Below, in pieces: positions 40,436 to 48,012 of a DNA stretch of 64,000 nt. A model generated the notes under the pieces. It worked only from the letters and a program-made list of their open reading frames with translations. It was not told the origin of the DNA and ran no database searches. The position numbers were made by a program, and so were the translations under genes. Every line of letters begins with the position of its first letter. The stretch's first letter is position 1. Source of the stretch: Candidatus Saccharimonadota bacterium. Its GTDB lineage: Bacteria; Patescibacteriota; Saccharimonadia; Saccharimonadales; Saccharimonadaceae. Where the stretch lies: positions 1 through 64,000 of the forward strand of contig JAFRKC010000007.1 of assembly GCA_017431955.1 (NCBI GenBank). Direction: 5' to 3'.

Positions 40436-42202
40436 CTACGCAAGGTCGCTAGCTACCCTATTTACCTCGTCTATTGTTGTTATGCCAGAAAGCGCCTTTA
40501 GCATACCATCCTGGCGCATTGTCACCGTTCCCTTCATCTTCGCCACCTTCATAATGTCGCCAGCCGTCGCATGCGCCACAATTAGCTTCTGGATATCTTC
40601 GTCTACCTCAATCGTCTCATAAAGACCAGCGCGCCCCATATATCCGCCTGGAGTATCTTTAGTGTCTATGCCTTTCACTAGCGTATAAGATTTTTGCCCA
40701 GCTAGCGGAAGCCCCGGATAACCCAAATTATCACTTACCGCTGCTACATCTTTCGGATCTTTCGGCAATAAATTACCAAGTACCGATATAATTTCTTGTG
40801 TTTCAAATTCAGACGATTGATGCGTCTCCCGTTTCTCTGCTACGCGCCTCACCAAGCGCTGGCCAATCACCGTATTAAGTGTCGAAGCAATCAAGAATGG
40901 TTCAATTCCCATCTCTAGAAGACGTGGCAAAATACCAGCTGCCGAGTTAGTGTGAAGCGTCGAAAACACCAAATGGCCCGTTAAAGCCGCCTGCACCGCC
41001 AAATTTGCCGTCTCGGAGTCACGAATCTCCCCCACCATTACCACGTCCGGGTCCTGACGCAAAATCGAACGAAGCCCCGATGCAAAGGTTAAACCAGCAT
41101 CCACATTCACCTGAATCTGATTCACACCTTCCATCTTATACTCTACCGGATCCTCAAGCGTCACGATATTAATTTCTTCGCTCTTAATCTTTTTGATCAA
41201 CGCATAAAGCGTTGTAGACTTACCAGAACCAGTAGGGCCAGAAGTTAAAATCATGCCATTTGGCTTGCTAATACCATTCATCACGTCCCTTAGCGCGCGT
41301 CCGGTCATGCCCATCTTCTCAACTTCCATCGTCGTACCCGTTTTATCAAGAAGACGAATCACCACCTGCTCGCCCCAAACTACCGGCGAAATCGCAATAC
41401 GAAGGTCAATCTCTTCATCCCCCACCATCACTGTAAATTGACCGTCCTGTGGGATGCGGTGTTCATCAATCTTCAAATTAGATAAAATTTTAATCCTAGA
41501 AACCAAAGCCGGCTCAATCGCCTTTGGTAGTTCCATAATTTGCCTTAGCACACCATCTACGCGGCAACGAATAATCAGAGACTCTTCTAAAGGCTCAATA
41601 TGAATATCCGAGGCTTTAGATTTAGCTGCATAATCCAAAATCTGCGTCAGAGCCTTAGAAATCGGCGAGTCCTGCGTAATTGTCTTTACGTCAGCGCTCT
41701 GCCTTTCTATTTCCTCTTCTGTCTTAGTTTGCTTAACCGCCTGTCTAACGCCCGAAAAGTCCGCTTTATATTGGTCTAAAACCGATCTGATGCCCTCTTC
41801 AGAGCTCATTACTGCACGAATCGTCTTGTGCGTCAAAGTCGAAAGATAATCCGTTGCCTGAATGTTTGACACATCAAGCATCGCTACAACCAAGCGTCCA
41901 TCCTTTTCCCCAAGCGACACCGCCATATTTCGTTCGGCCACTTCTTGCGGCAGACCCAAAAGGTCTTCCTGATCTATCTTAATACCCCTTAAATTAACAT
42001 ATGGCACGCCCATCACTATCGCTGTCGCATGTGCCACAACTTCATCATTAATAATCTTTTTCGCTACCAAAGACGCCAAAATTGGCTGATTTTTTTGCGC
42101 CGCCTCGGCTTCAGCCATCTGCACAGCCTCATAATCAGCTAAACCCTCATCAACAATGAGGTTCACTACTCTCTCTTGCGCTTCTTTAGCTAGAAGTGCC
42201 AT
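40436..42202 (-). CDS. pilB: Pilus extension ATPase PilB
   Basis: A 588-aa GspE/PilB assembly ATPase with an N-terminal GSPII_E_N-type domain (about 1-150) and ATPase core: Walker A GPTGSGKST, Asp box EDPVEYK, Walker B MVGEIRD, His box GHLVFSTLHTNSA. The four-cysteine zinc site usual in PilB/GspE is missing; the segment before GYMGRAGLYE has none of the cysteines. It follows the 122-aa gene by 2 nt in the pilM-N-O-x-B operon. Confidence 0.96.
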   Translation of the reverse strand: MALLAKEAQERVVNLIVDEGLADYEAVQMAEAEAAQKNQPILASLVAKKIINDEVVAHATAIVMGVPYVNLRGIKIDQEDLLGLPQEVAERNMAVSLGEKDGRLVVAMLDVSNIQATDYLSTLTHKTIRAVMSSEEGIRSVLDQYKADFSGVRQAVKQTKTEEEIERQSADVKTITQDSPISKALTQILDYAAKSKASDIHIEPLEESLIIRCRVDGVLRQIMELPKAIEPALVSRIKILSNLKIDEHRIPQDGQFTVMVGDEEIDLRIAISPVVWGEQVVIRLLDKTGTTMEVEKMGMTGRALRDVMNGISKPNGMILTSGPTGSGKSTTLYALIKKIKSEEINIVTLEDPVEYKMEGVNQIQVNVDAGLTFASGLRSILRQDPDVVMVGEIRDSETANLAVQAALTGHLVFSTLHTNSAAGILPRLLEMGIEPFLIASTLNTVIGQRLVRRVAEKRETHQSSEFETQEIISVLGNLLPKDPKDVAAVSDNLGYPGLPLAGQKSYTLVKGIDTKDTPGGYMGRAGLYETIEVDEDIQKLIVAHATAGDIMKVAKMKGTVTMRQDGMLKALSGITTIDEVNRVASDLA

Positions 42203-42204
42203 TT

Positions 42205-42573
42205 TTACTCCTCAAGCTCTACTTCTTGCTCTTCTTCTAGCTCCGGTTCTAACTCTGACTCAGGCTCTTCTTCTGGTTCCGGTGCTGGCTCCGGTGTTTC
42301 GCCTTCATTTTTACAGGCTTCAAGCTCTTTGTCGCTCAAAACACCATCTCTATCAATATCTTCACATGTACCTACATAAACCTCAACTGTTGGATTAACC
42401 GCGCCATAGTTAAACACTTCCGAATCAGGTTCTTTTAGTTCCGAACTCACACTAGACACAGATTTATAAGTAACATCCTGTGGCTCGCCCAAAATCATAT
42501 TGACTAGCACAAAAGCTACTACCGTACCAATTGCCGCCACCATTACTACCGATATAATATCTGATTGTTTCAT
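42205..42573 (-). CDS. Small pilus-operon protein with EF-hand-like loop and acidic tail
   Basis: A 122-aa protein: N-terminal transmembrane helix (about 7-29), an EF-hand-like loop DIDRDGVLSDKE (about 72-83) between two cysteines (C70 region and C87 region), and a Glu/Pro-rich tail (90-122). The place of PilP is taken by this gene, but homology is not evident. Overlaps the PilO-like gene by one base. Confidence 0.7.
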   Translation of the reverse strand: MKQSDIISVVMVAAIGTVVAFVLVNMILGEPQDVTYKSVSSVSSELKEPDSEVFNYGAVNPTVEVYVGTCEDIDRDGVLSDKELEACKNEGETPEPAPEPEEEPESELEPELEEEQEVELEE

Positions 42574-43457
42574 TACTTTTTACTCCCGTTAGACGACGCC
42601 TTTACCTCTTTAACCTGTTCATCAAGTGATAACGTATCGATATAATAAGCCGTTGCGTCTGCATTCAACTCCAACGTCGTTTCACTGTTCCATTTCACCG
42701 TAGCCGTACTAATCGCAAATTCGCGAATCGACTGCTCAATTTTATTCAGCACACCAATCGTAGTCCTACTATCAGTCTTTAATGAAAGCGAAACTGGAAT
42801 ATTTTTTAGCCCGTCAATCAAAAGAGCCGAGCTAATATTGTTATTCTTCCCTGGTGCAAGCGATTCCGGCTCCCATCCAGAAAGAATAAATAATTGGTTC
42901 AAGCTAGCCAGAAGTGCTTCAACGTTTTCTGTAGATGGCAAAGCATCTGGGATCACGCGCAACGCCGAACAAATACTAAGCGTGCTAAGCCAATAGTCTC
43001 TCTCGTCATCAGAATCGCTCTTTTCATACTGACTATAGATGTAATCATATTTCATCTTGTTACCATTATCGTCATAGCAAGCAGCCACGCTCTCACGCGC
43101 CACAGATTCCAGGTTATCGTTCTTAGCCATTTCTACCAAAATCTTATATCTAAGCGTATCGGCACCTACCTCGGTGTTATTTGGATCACACTTATCTAAT
43201 TCGGCATCAGAATACACTCCGTTGCGAGCCGCTGGCGCCGGGCAAGTACCAGTGGTTTTTATTACGGCGCTATATTCAGAAATGGCAACATCCTTAGCGT
43301 TAATCACCTTCATATTAAATGATATGTATTTAATCACCCATATCGATAAAACTATGCCAATGCCCAGTATTATCGAAGCAACCAGCACGGCCAAAAGCGT
43401 ATTTTGTTGTGCTTTAGAAATTTTTAATCTTTTTCCAATTGCTATTTCCTGTGCCAT
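42573..43457 (-). CDS. PilO-like pilus alignment protein
   Basis: A 294-aa protein with a cytoplasmic N-terminus, one transmembrane helix (about 20-45) and an extracytoplasmic domain ending in a ferredoxin-like region (IPVSLSLKTDSRTTIGVLNKIEQSIREFAI), as in PilO. An inserted segment has CPAPAARNGVYSDAELDKC, similar to the calcium-loop-like motif of the next gene. It sits 2 nt after pilN; the position pilM-pilN-pilO supports the call. Confidence 0.75.
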   Translation of the reverse strand: MAQEIAIGKRLKISKAQQNTLLAVLVASIILGIGIVLSIWVIKYISFNMKVINAKDVAISEYSAVIKTTGTCPAPAARNGVYSDAELDKCDPNNTEVGADTLRYKILVEMAKNDNLESVARESVAACYDDNGNKMKYDYIYSQYEKSDSDDERDYWLSTLSICSALRVIPDALPSTENVEALLASLNQLFILSGWEPESLAPGKNNNISSALLIDGLKNIPVSLSLKTDSRTTIGVLNKIEQSIREFAISTATVKWNSETTLELNADATAYYIDTLSLDEQVKEVKASSNGSKK

Positions 43458-43459
43458 AC

Positions 43460-44605
43460 CTACTCCCCAGTATTTCCTGTGTTACTTTGATTATTTAAAC
43501 ACGCACTGTCTGTTGGGTCGCATTCTTCTGCCTCTTTTGCAAACATTCCTTCAATCTGTAAGTAAGAGTCCGTCATATTCTGCCTGCCCGAAGGAGCAAT
43601 TGCCATCATGTGTTTATTCTTGAAAGAAAGTACGTCCTCGTTTAGATAAATTGTTGCGTTAAACTTAAGTACCAGATTGCCACTTTCGTCTCTTGCGTTA
43701 GACGAATCATCGTCAATCACAATTCTATCACCAGTTGTTAGCTCACATGTGTTGGTTTCTACCCAAGTCATGTTGCTAGGTTTATTTCCACCAGTGCCAG
43801 TATAAGTAATACATTCACTTCTAAAGTGCGCCACGTTGTTAATTTCGCCATTAGCAGTCATATATCCAGCCTTATACCACTCCTTGAACTGTGGTGTTCG
43901 ATAAATCTTCTCCTGTTCGTCTGTTTCTACCTTTTCTTCACTTTCTTCATCTTCATCACTATTTGTATTCAATTCATCATTGCGCGAAGGGTCACATCCT
44001 TTCTTGCCCTTCGTCCAATAAACATACTGGCTGTTTCCTTCCATCAAGGCATTTCCATTCTCATCAGTTTCAATAATGCACCTTGTTGGAATCTCGTTGC
44101 CATTCTTATCCACAAATCTACCATAATCATATTTCATCACCGACATACTCTTTTTAAATGCTTCGAGGACGCGATAATCGATGTATGGTTCCTCGCCGGC
44201 ATCCGCCTGGCCTTTAATCGTAAAGGTGTTTTCGCCCAAATTCACCGTAAGTTCAGAAATTGTGATTTTATCAGCATTGGTTGGTAAAAGCGTACCAATA
44301 ATGCTAAACACCCTCGAAAATACTTTCTTATTTTGGCCAATTTCATCAATTTTGTTCAATTGTCCTTGCAAAGTAAGAATCTCGTCTAGATCTCCATACT
44401 GCGCAAGCTTGGCACTCATTTTTTCTAGCTTACCATCTTGTGATGCCATGTTGATGTCTTGTCCACTCTTGATCGCAAGCAAAATCAACACCACGCCAAT
44501 CGTCGCCGCAGCTACTACCATACAAACAAAGAAGATAAAATTGCGAATCTTCTGCGCTTTAATTACCTGTTCCTTAATGTCTGGTACTAAGTTAATCTCG
44601 AACAT
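43460..44605 (-). CDS. pilN: PilN-like pilus assembly protein
   Basis: A 381-aa protein. The N-terminal MFEINLVPDIKEQ is the PilN peptide that binds PilM (INLLP type), followed by a transmembrane helix (about 24-46), a coiled coil and a PilN fold with ISELTVNLGENTFTIKGQA. The second half (170-381) is an extension rich in charged residues not seen in standard PilN (about 200 aa). Overlaps pilM by one base. Confidence 0.88.
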   Translation of the reverse strand: MFEINLVPDIKEQVIKAQKIRNFIFFVCMVVAAATIGVVLILLAIKSGQDINMASQDGKLEKMSAKLAQYGDLDEILTLQGQLNKIDEIGQNKKVFSRVFSIIGTLLPTNADKITISELTVNLGENTFTIKGQADAGEEPYIDYRVLEAFKKSMSVMKYDYGRFVDKNGNEIPTRCIIETDENGNALMEGNSQYVYWTKGKKGCDPSRNDELNTNSDEDEESEEKVETDEQEKIYRTPQFKEWYKAGYMTANGEINNVAHFRSECITYTGTGGNKPSNMTWVETNTCELTTGDRIVIDDDSSNARDESGNLVLKFNATIYLNEDVLSFKNKHMMAIAPSGRQNMTDSYLQIEGMFAKEAEECDPTDSACLNNQSNTGNTGE

Positions 44606-45654
44606 TACTTCTCGTTACTCCTCTCTGCAAGGCCAATTGCCACGGCAAATTCACTCGCCACGCTAAGCAGCGCCTTCTGCTGATCCGAACTAACTCTCAC
44701 CAACTGCCATGGATTACCTTGAATCGTCGCGACCTCAGTTTTAGCCTCAATGTATTCTGCCATAAATGGAATTGCTCCCGCAAAACCAGAAAGCACAATT
44801 CCGCCCACTTTCACATTCACATATTTCTGTTGGAAGAATCTCACCGAGCGCGAAAGCTCTGAAGCAAAGTTTTCTAGTACTGAGTCTAGAGCCTTAAACA
44901 CTTGGCCTTCCACCTTATCCTGAGCCAAACCAAATTTCAAAATAAACTGTCTAGCCTGATCTTCTTTAACATTAAGTGTTGAAGCCACTGTTCTAACCAA
45001 TGAGCTCATACCGCCCGCTACCGAACGAATTAGTCGTGGCGCACCCCTGTAAACAATCGCTACATCTGTTGCTTTTTCGCCTAGGTCAACAATCATTCTC
45101 GCGTCCATCGCATCTACTGGCATCAAGGCTCTCGCCATCGCCAAAGATTCTGGCTCCTGTGCAATCACATTAAGTCCCAAGGTCTCAATCATTTCCATTC
45201 TTTGCTCGGCATAATCAATCGCCGTCGAAGAAATCAAAACTTCCGCCTTTGATGGATCGTTTGGACTAACCCCAAGTAGCGCATAGTCAGCCTTCGCCTC
45301 ATCTGCTGCCATCGGAATATACTGATCAATTTCGTATTTAATGGTTTTCACCAATTCCTTTTCCGATTGATTAGGCACCTCAACAATTGCTGTATAAGTC
45401 TTCTCTGCCGGCATACCAATCGCCACGTTTTTCGTTCTAATTCCAGATTGTTCAATTGCCCCCAAAATAATCTCGCCCAGTTTCTTACGACCAAGATCAC
45501 TACTATCTTGAATAATCGCCGGATCAACCGGAACATAAGCGTAACGCTGCAAAGACCAACCACTCCTGGCATTACCGGAGAGCTGGACTATTCTAAGAGA
45601 ACTGGTACCGATATCTAATCCAAAGAAATCGCCCACACCATGTAATAAGTTCAT
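44605..45654 (-). CDS. pilM: PilM, actin-like pilus assembly ATPase
   Basis: A 349-aa cytoplasmic protein with the FtsA/PilM actin fold: FFGLDIGTSSLRIVQL near the N-terminus, MIVDLGEKATDVAIV (phosphate 2) and GGIVLSGFAGAIP (adenosine motif). It binds the PilN tail inside the membrane. TATAAT (45661-45666) ends 6 nt before the ATG, so the pilMNO-x-B operon has a leaderless promoter. Confidence 0.95.
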   Translation of the reverse strand: MNLLHGVGDFFGLDIGTSSLRIVQLSGNARSGWSLQRYAYVPVDPAIIQDSSDLGRKKLGEIILGAIEQSGIRTKNVAIGMPAEKTYTAIVEVPNQSEKELVKTIKYEIDQYIPMAADEAKADYALLGVSPNDPSKAEVLISSTAIDYAEQRMEMIETLGLNVIAQEPESLAMARALMPVDAMDARMIVDLGEKATDVAIVYRGAPRLIRSVAGGMSSLVRTVASTLNVKEDQARQFILKFGLAQDKVEGQVFKALDSVLENFASELSRSVRFFQQKYVNVKVGGIVLSGFAGAIPFMAEYIEAKTEVATIQGNPWQLVRVSSDQQKALLSVASEFAVAIGLAERSNEK

Positions 45655-45712
45655 ACTCTTATTATAACCATAAGTTTAATCAAAATCAACAAAAAATAAC
45701 CAAATTTATCAA

Positions 45713-46339
45713 TTATTTTGCAATTTTTAGTAGGTAAAATCGCTCTTTGTTACCATTTTTGCCCACAAGATCATTATCACGTTTTTTCAAAATCAAAAAT
45801 CCGTGGCTTTTTAGCCATTTTTCAAAGTCAAAAATAATTTTTCGCCTAATTTTTTCATTCTTCACCACCCCTTTATTTAGCTGTTTTTCATCCGCTTCAA
45901 ATTGCGGCTTCAACATAACCAAGAAGTCCGTCTCGCGACACGCTAAATACATTTTAGCATAAGCGAGTACTTTTGTCAAGCTCACAAAAGAGACGTCCGC
46001 CACAATTGTATCAAAAAGAGCCTTCTTATTCCCCTTTGCGCGGGGCTCTCCCACCAAAAAATCTCTTCCTGACACACTTGTATCAAAAATATCGGTTTTT
46101 TCATAAAGGCTAATCCTCGAATCAAACCTTAGCGGCGCTTTCATCTGCTTAGTGCCCTTCTCTACCGCCACTACTTTCGCTGCGCCAAATTTCAAAGCCA
46201 CCTCAGTAAAACCGCCGGTCGAAGAGCCAATGTCGAGCACTGTCTTACCTCTAAAATCATAAGAAAAAGCCTGCGCCGCCCCCGCAAGCTTCTCTCCGGC
46301 TCTTCCTACAAAACTATTTTTTGCGTTCCCTGTATGCAT
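45713..46339 (-). CDS. TlyA-like rRNA 2'-O-methyltransferase without S4 domain
   Basis: A 208-aa protein with the FtsJ-fold TlyA signature: FVGRAGEKL, VLDIGSSTGGFTEVAL (SAM motif), ADVSFVSLTKVL and MLKPQFE. TlyA methylates 16S and 23S rRNA, but the usual N-terminal S4 RNA-binding domain (about 60 residues) is missing. The start at ATG 46339 (within efp) is preferred over a TTG at 46363. It overlaps efp by 26 nt. Confidence 0.85.
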   Translation of the reverse strand: MHTGNAKNSFVGRAGEKLAGAAQAFSYDFRGKTVLDIGSSTGGFTEVALKFGAAKVVAVEKGTKQMKAPLRFDSRISLYEKTDIFDTSVSGRDFLVGEPRAKGNKKALFDTIVADVSFVSLTKVLAYAKMYLACRETDFLVMLKPQFEADEKQLNKGVVKNEKIRRKIIFDFEKWLKSHGFLILKKRDNDLVGKNGNKERFYLLKIAK

Positions 46340-46874
46340 ATGTTTCGGTGTCCACAGACACAATGTCGCCAGTTTTGATAAATGCTGGCACTTTAATTAC
46401 CACGCCGGTCTCGAGCGTTGCATCCTTCGTAATCGAAGTAGACGTATCGCCTTTTACTGCCGTCTCTGTATAAGTAACCTTTAGCCAAAGATTTTTTGGC
46501 AAAACCAAGTTAATCGCTGTGCCGTTGTAGAATTGGATGTCCATTTCATCACCGTCGCGCATGAAATCTTTCATGTCTCCAACCATATCAGCGTTAAGCT
46601 CATATTGCTCAAAGCTCTCTGGGTCCATGAAATAGAACTTTTCGTCATCTTTGTACAGATATTGTACCTTGCGGTTAGTTACTTCAGCCGGCTCAATCTT
46701 TTCTTGACCTTTAAAAGTTTTTGGCAAAAGTGCGCCCGTAATTAGGTTTTTAACCTTTACGTTCACGATGGAGCCACCGCGGCCCATCACTTTTTGGGAA
46801 TATTCCACCACCTTGTACGGTTGGCCGTCTAGGGTGATCAAGACGTTTTTCTTTAAATCAGTTGGTCCGTACAT
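46314..46874 (-). CDS. efp: Elongation factor P
   Basis: A 186-aa three-domain EF-P that relieves stalling at polyproline. The tip loop reads QKVMGRGGSIVNVKVKNL: arginine is where E. coli has the modified Lys34 (PGKGQ). In the family an Arg tip is rhamnosylated by EarP; no earP gene is in the window. The DUF5684 tail and the 54568 protein are proline-rich likely clients. It lies 8 nt after rpsR. Confidence 0.95.
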   Translation of the reverse strand: MYGPTDLKKNVLITLDGQPYKVVEYSQKVMGRGGSIVNVKVKNLITGALLPKTFKGQEKIEPAEVTNRKVQYLYKDDEKFYFMDPESFEQYELNADMVGDMKDFMRDGDEMDIQFYNGTAINLVLPKNLWLKVTYTETAVKGDTSTSITKDATLETGVVIKVPAFIKTGDIVSVDTETYAYRERKK

Positions 46875-46882
46875 CTCCCCTC

Positions 46883-47080
46883 CTAGTTGCTAGCAACAAA
46901 TGGTAATAGTGCTAGATGACGTGCGCGCTTGATAGCTACAGCAAGTTGTCTCTGTTGTTTGGCAGATAGGCCAGTTTTAGAAATTGGTTCAATGCGGCCA
47001 TAGGCATCGATATAGCGTTGCAAGGTTTTTACATCGCGGTAATCGAAATAGATATTTGCATCATTTTTAAATTTTTTCAT
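46883..47080 (-). CDS. rpsR: Ribosomal protein bS18
   Basis: A 65-aa basic protein with [13 protein letters not shown] and [23 protein letters not shown], the bS18 signature. It is the third gene of rpsF-ssb-rpsR, with AAAGGAG 7 nt before the ATG. Confidence 0.96.
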   Translation of the reverse strand: MKKFKNDANIYFDYRDVKTLQRYIDAYGRIEPISKTGLSAKQQRQLAVAIKRARHLALLPFVASN

Positions 47081-47099
47081 AACTCTCCTTTATTTTTCC

Positions 47100-47546
47100 T
47101 TAGAATGGGATCTCCGAAAGATCAATCTCATCTGGAACGTCTTCTGGGATTACATCAACATTTTCTTCTTTAGCAGCTGATTTGCTGGAGCTTGCGCCAT
47201 CGCGTTCGCCGTTATTAGCGGTGAGGAAGTTAAAATCTTCCACTACAATCTCTACGCGAGAGCGTTTAGAACCAGAGTTTTTGTCTTCCCAGCTGCGTTG
47301 GTCTAGTCTACCAGAAACGAGGACGCCAGAACCTTTTTTAGCATATTGGCCGATCATTTCGCCAAGTTTGCCCCAAGCAGAACAATCGATAAACGAAACA
47401 TCTTCTTGTTGGTTCCCTGCAGAATCACGATAAACACGGTTGACTGCTACGGAAAAGCTACAAACGGATGAACCGTTTGGAGTGGTCCTAAGTTCTGGAT
47501 CACGAGTTAAATTACCAGTAATAATTGCTTTACTAAAACCACGCAT
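47100..47546 (-). CDS. ssb: Single-stranded DNA-binding protein
   Basis: A 148-aa SSB with one OB fold (SKAIITGNLTRDPELR ... FIDCSAWGKLGEM) and the C-terminal acidic tip ending DEIDLSEIPF that recruits partner proteins. The frame is open from 47624, but the ATG at 47546 with AAGGAGGA upstream fixes the start. It sits between rpsF and rpsR in the classical order. Confidence 0.96.
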   Translation of the reverse strand: MRGFSKAIITGNLTRDPELRTTPNGSSVCSFSVAVNRVYRDSAGNQQEDVSFIDCSAWGKLGEMIGQYAKKGSGVLVSGRLDQRSWEDKNSGSKRSRVEIVVEDFNFLTANNGERDGASSSKSAAKEENVDVIPEDVPDEIDLSEIPF

Positions 47547-47547
47547 T

Positions 47548-47898
47548 TTATTCTTCCTCCTTATCACTTTCTTCTTCTTTATCTTCGCCACGTTTGGCAG
47601 CGAGTTTGGCTTTGCGTTCGTCAACTGTAACGAGTAGATAACGCAAAACTTCGTCTGTAATGTTTAGCACGCTTGAAATCTTTGCTGGTGCTGCTGCAGG
47701 AAGCTCTAATTCATAGAAGAAATAAACTGCAAAATCTTGTTTATTGATAGAATAAGCAAGTCTTTTCTTCCCTTCGTTAGTTTCCTTGGTGATTTTGCCA
47801 CCGTTAGCTTCGATCAATTCCTTGACCTTAGTAGTGGCTGGTTCTAAATTCATCTCTAAATCAGGGTGAAATAGAACAGTAAGTTCGTAATTTTTCAT
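47548..47898 (-). CDS. rpsF: Ribosomal protein bS6
   Basis: A 116-aa bS6 starting MKNYELTVLFHPDLE, with a C-terminal Glu/Lys/Asp tail (RGEDKEEESDKEEE). GGAG lies 9 nt before the ATG. A hairpin in the leader resembles the S6:S18 regulatory site. Confidence 0.96.
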   Translation of the reverse strand: MKNYELTVLFHPDLEMNLEPATTKVKELIEANGGKITKETNEGKKRLAYSINKQDFAVYFFYELELPAAAPAKISSVLNITDEVLRYLLVTVDERKAKLAAKRGEDKEEESDKEEE

Positions 47899-47917
47899 TA
47901 CACACTCCTTTGGTTAA

Positions 47918-47943
47918 AGTAAACGCGGACATGCCCGTTTACT
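47918..47943 (-). promoter_or_regulatory. Candidate S6:S18 autoregulatory leader hairpin
   Basis: On the minus strand AGTAAACG (47936-47943) pairs with CGTTTACT (47918-47925), enclosing GGCATGTCCG with an unpaired CCG beside the stem. A conserved CCG bulge is the known recognition feature of rpsF-leader motifs bound by the S6:S18 complex. TATAAT (47964-47969) starts the leader. Confidence 0.6.
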
Positions 47944-48012
47944 GAGTTAATATTGTACAAAAAATTATAACAAATATTACCTCAAAAAGCAACCCCTGTT
48001 CGCATTAGAATT

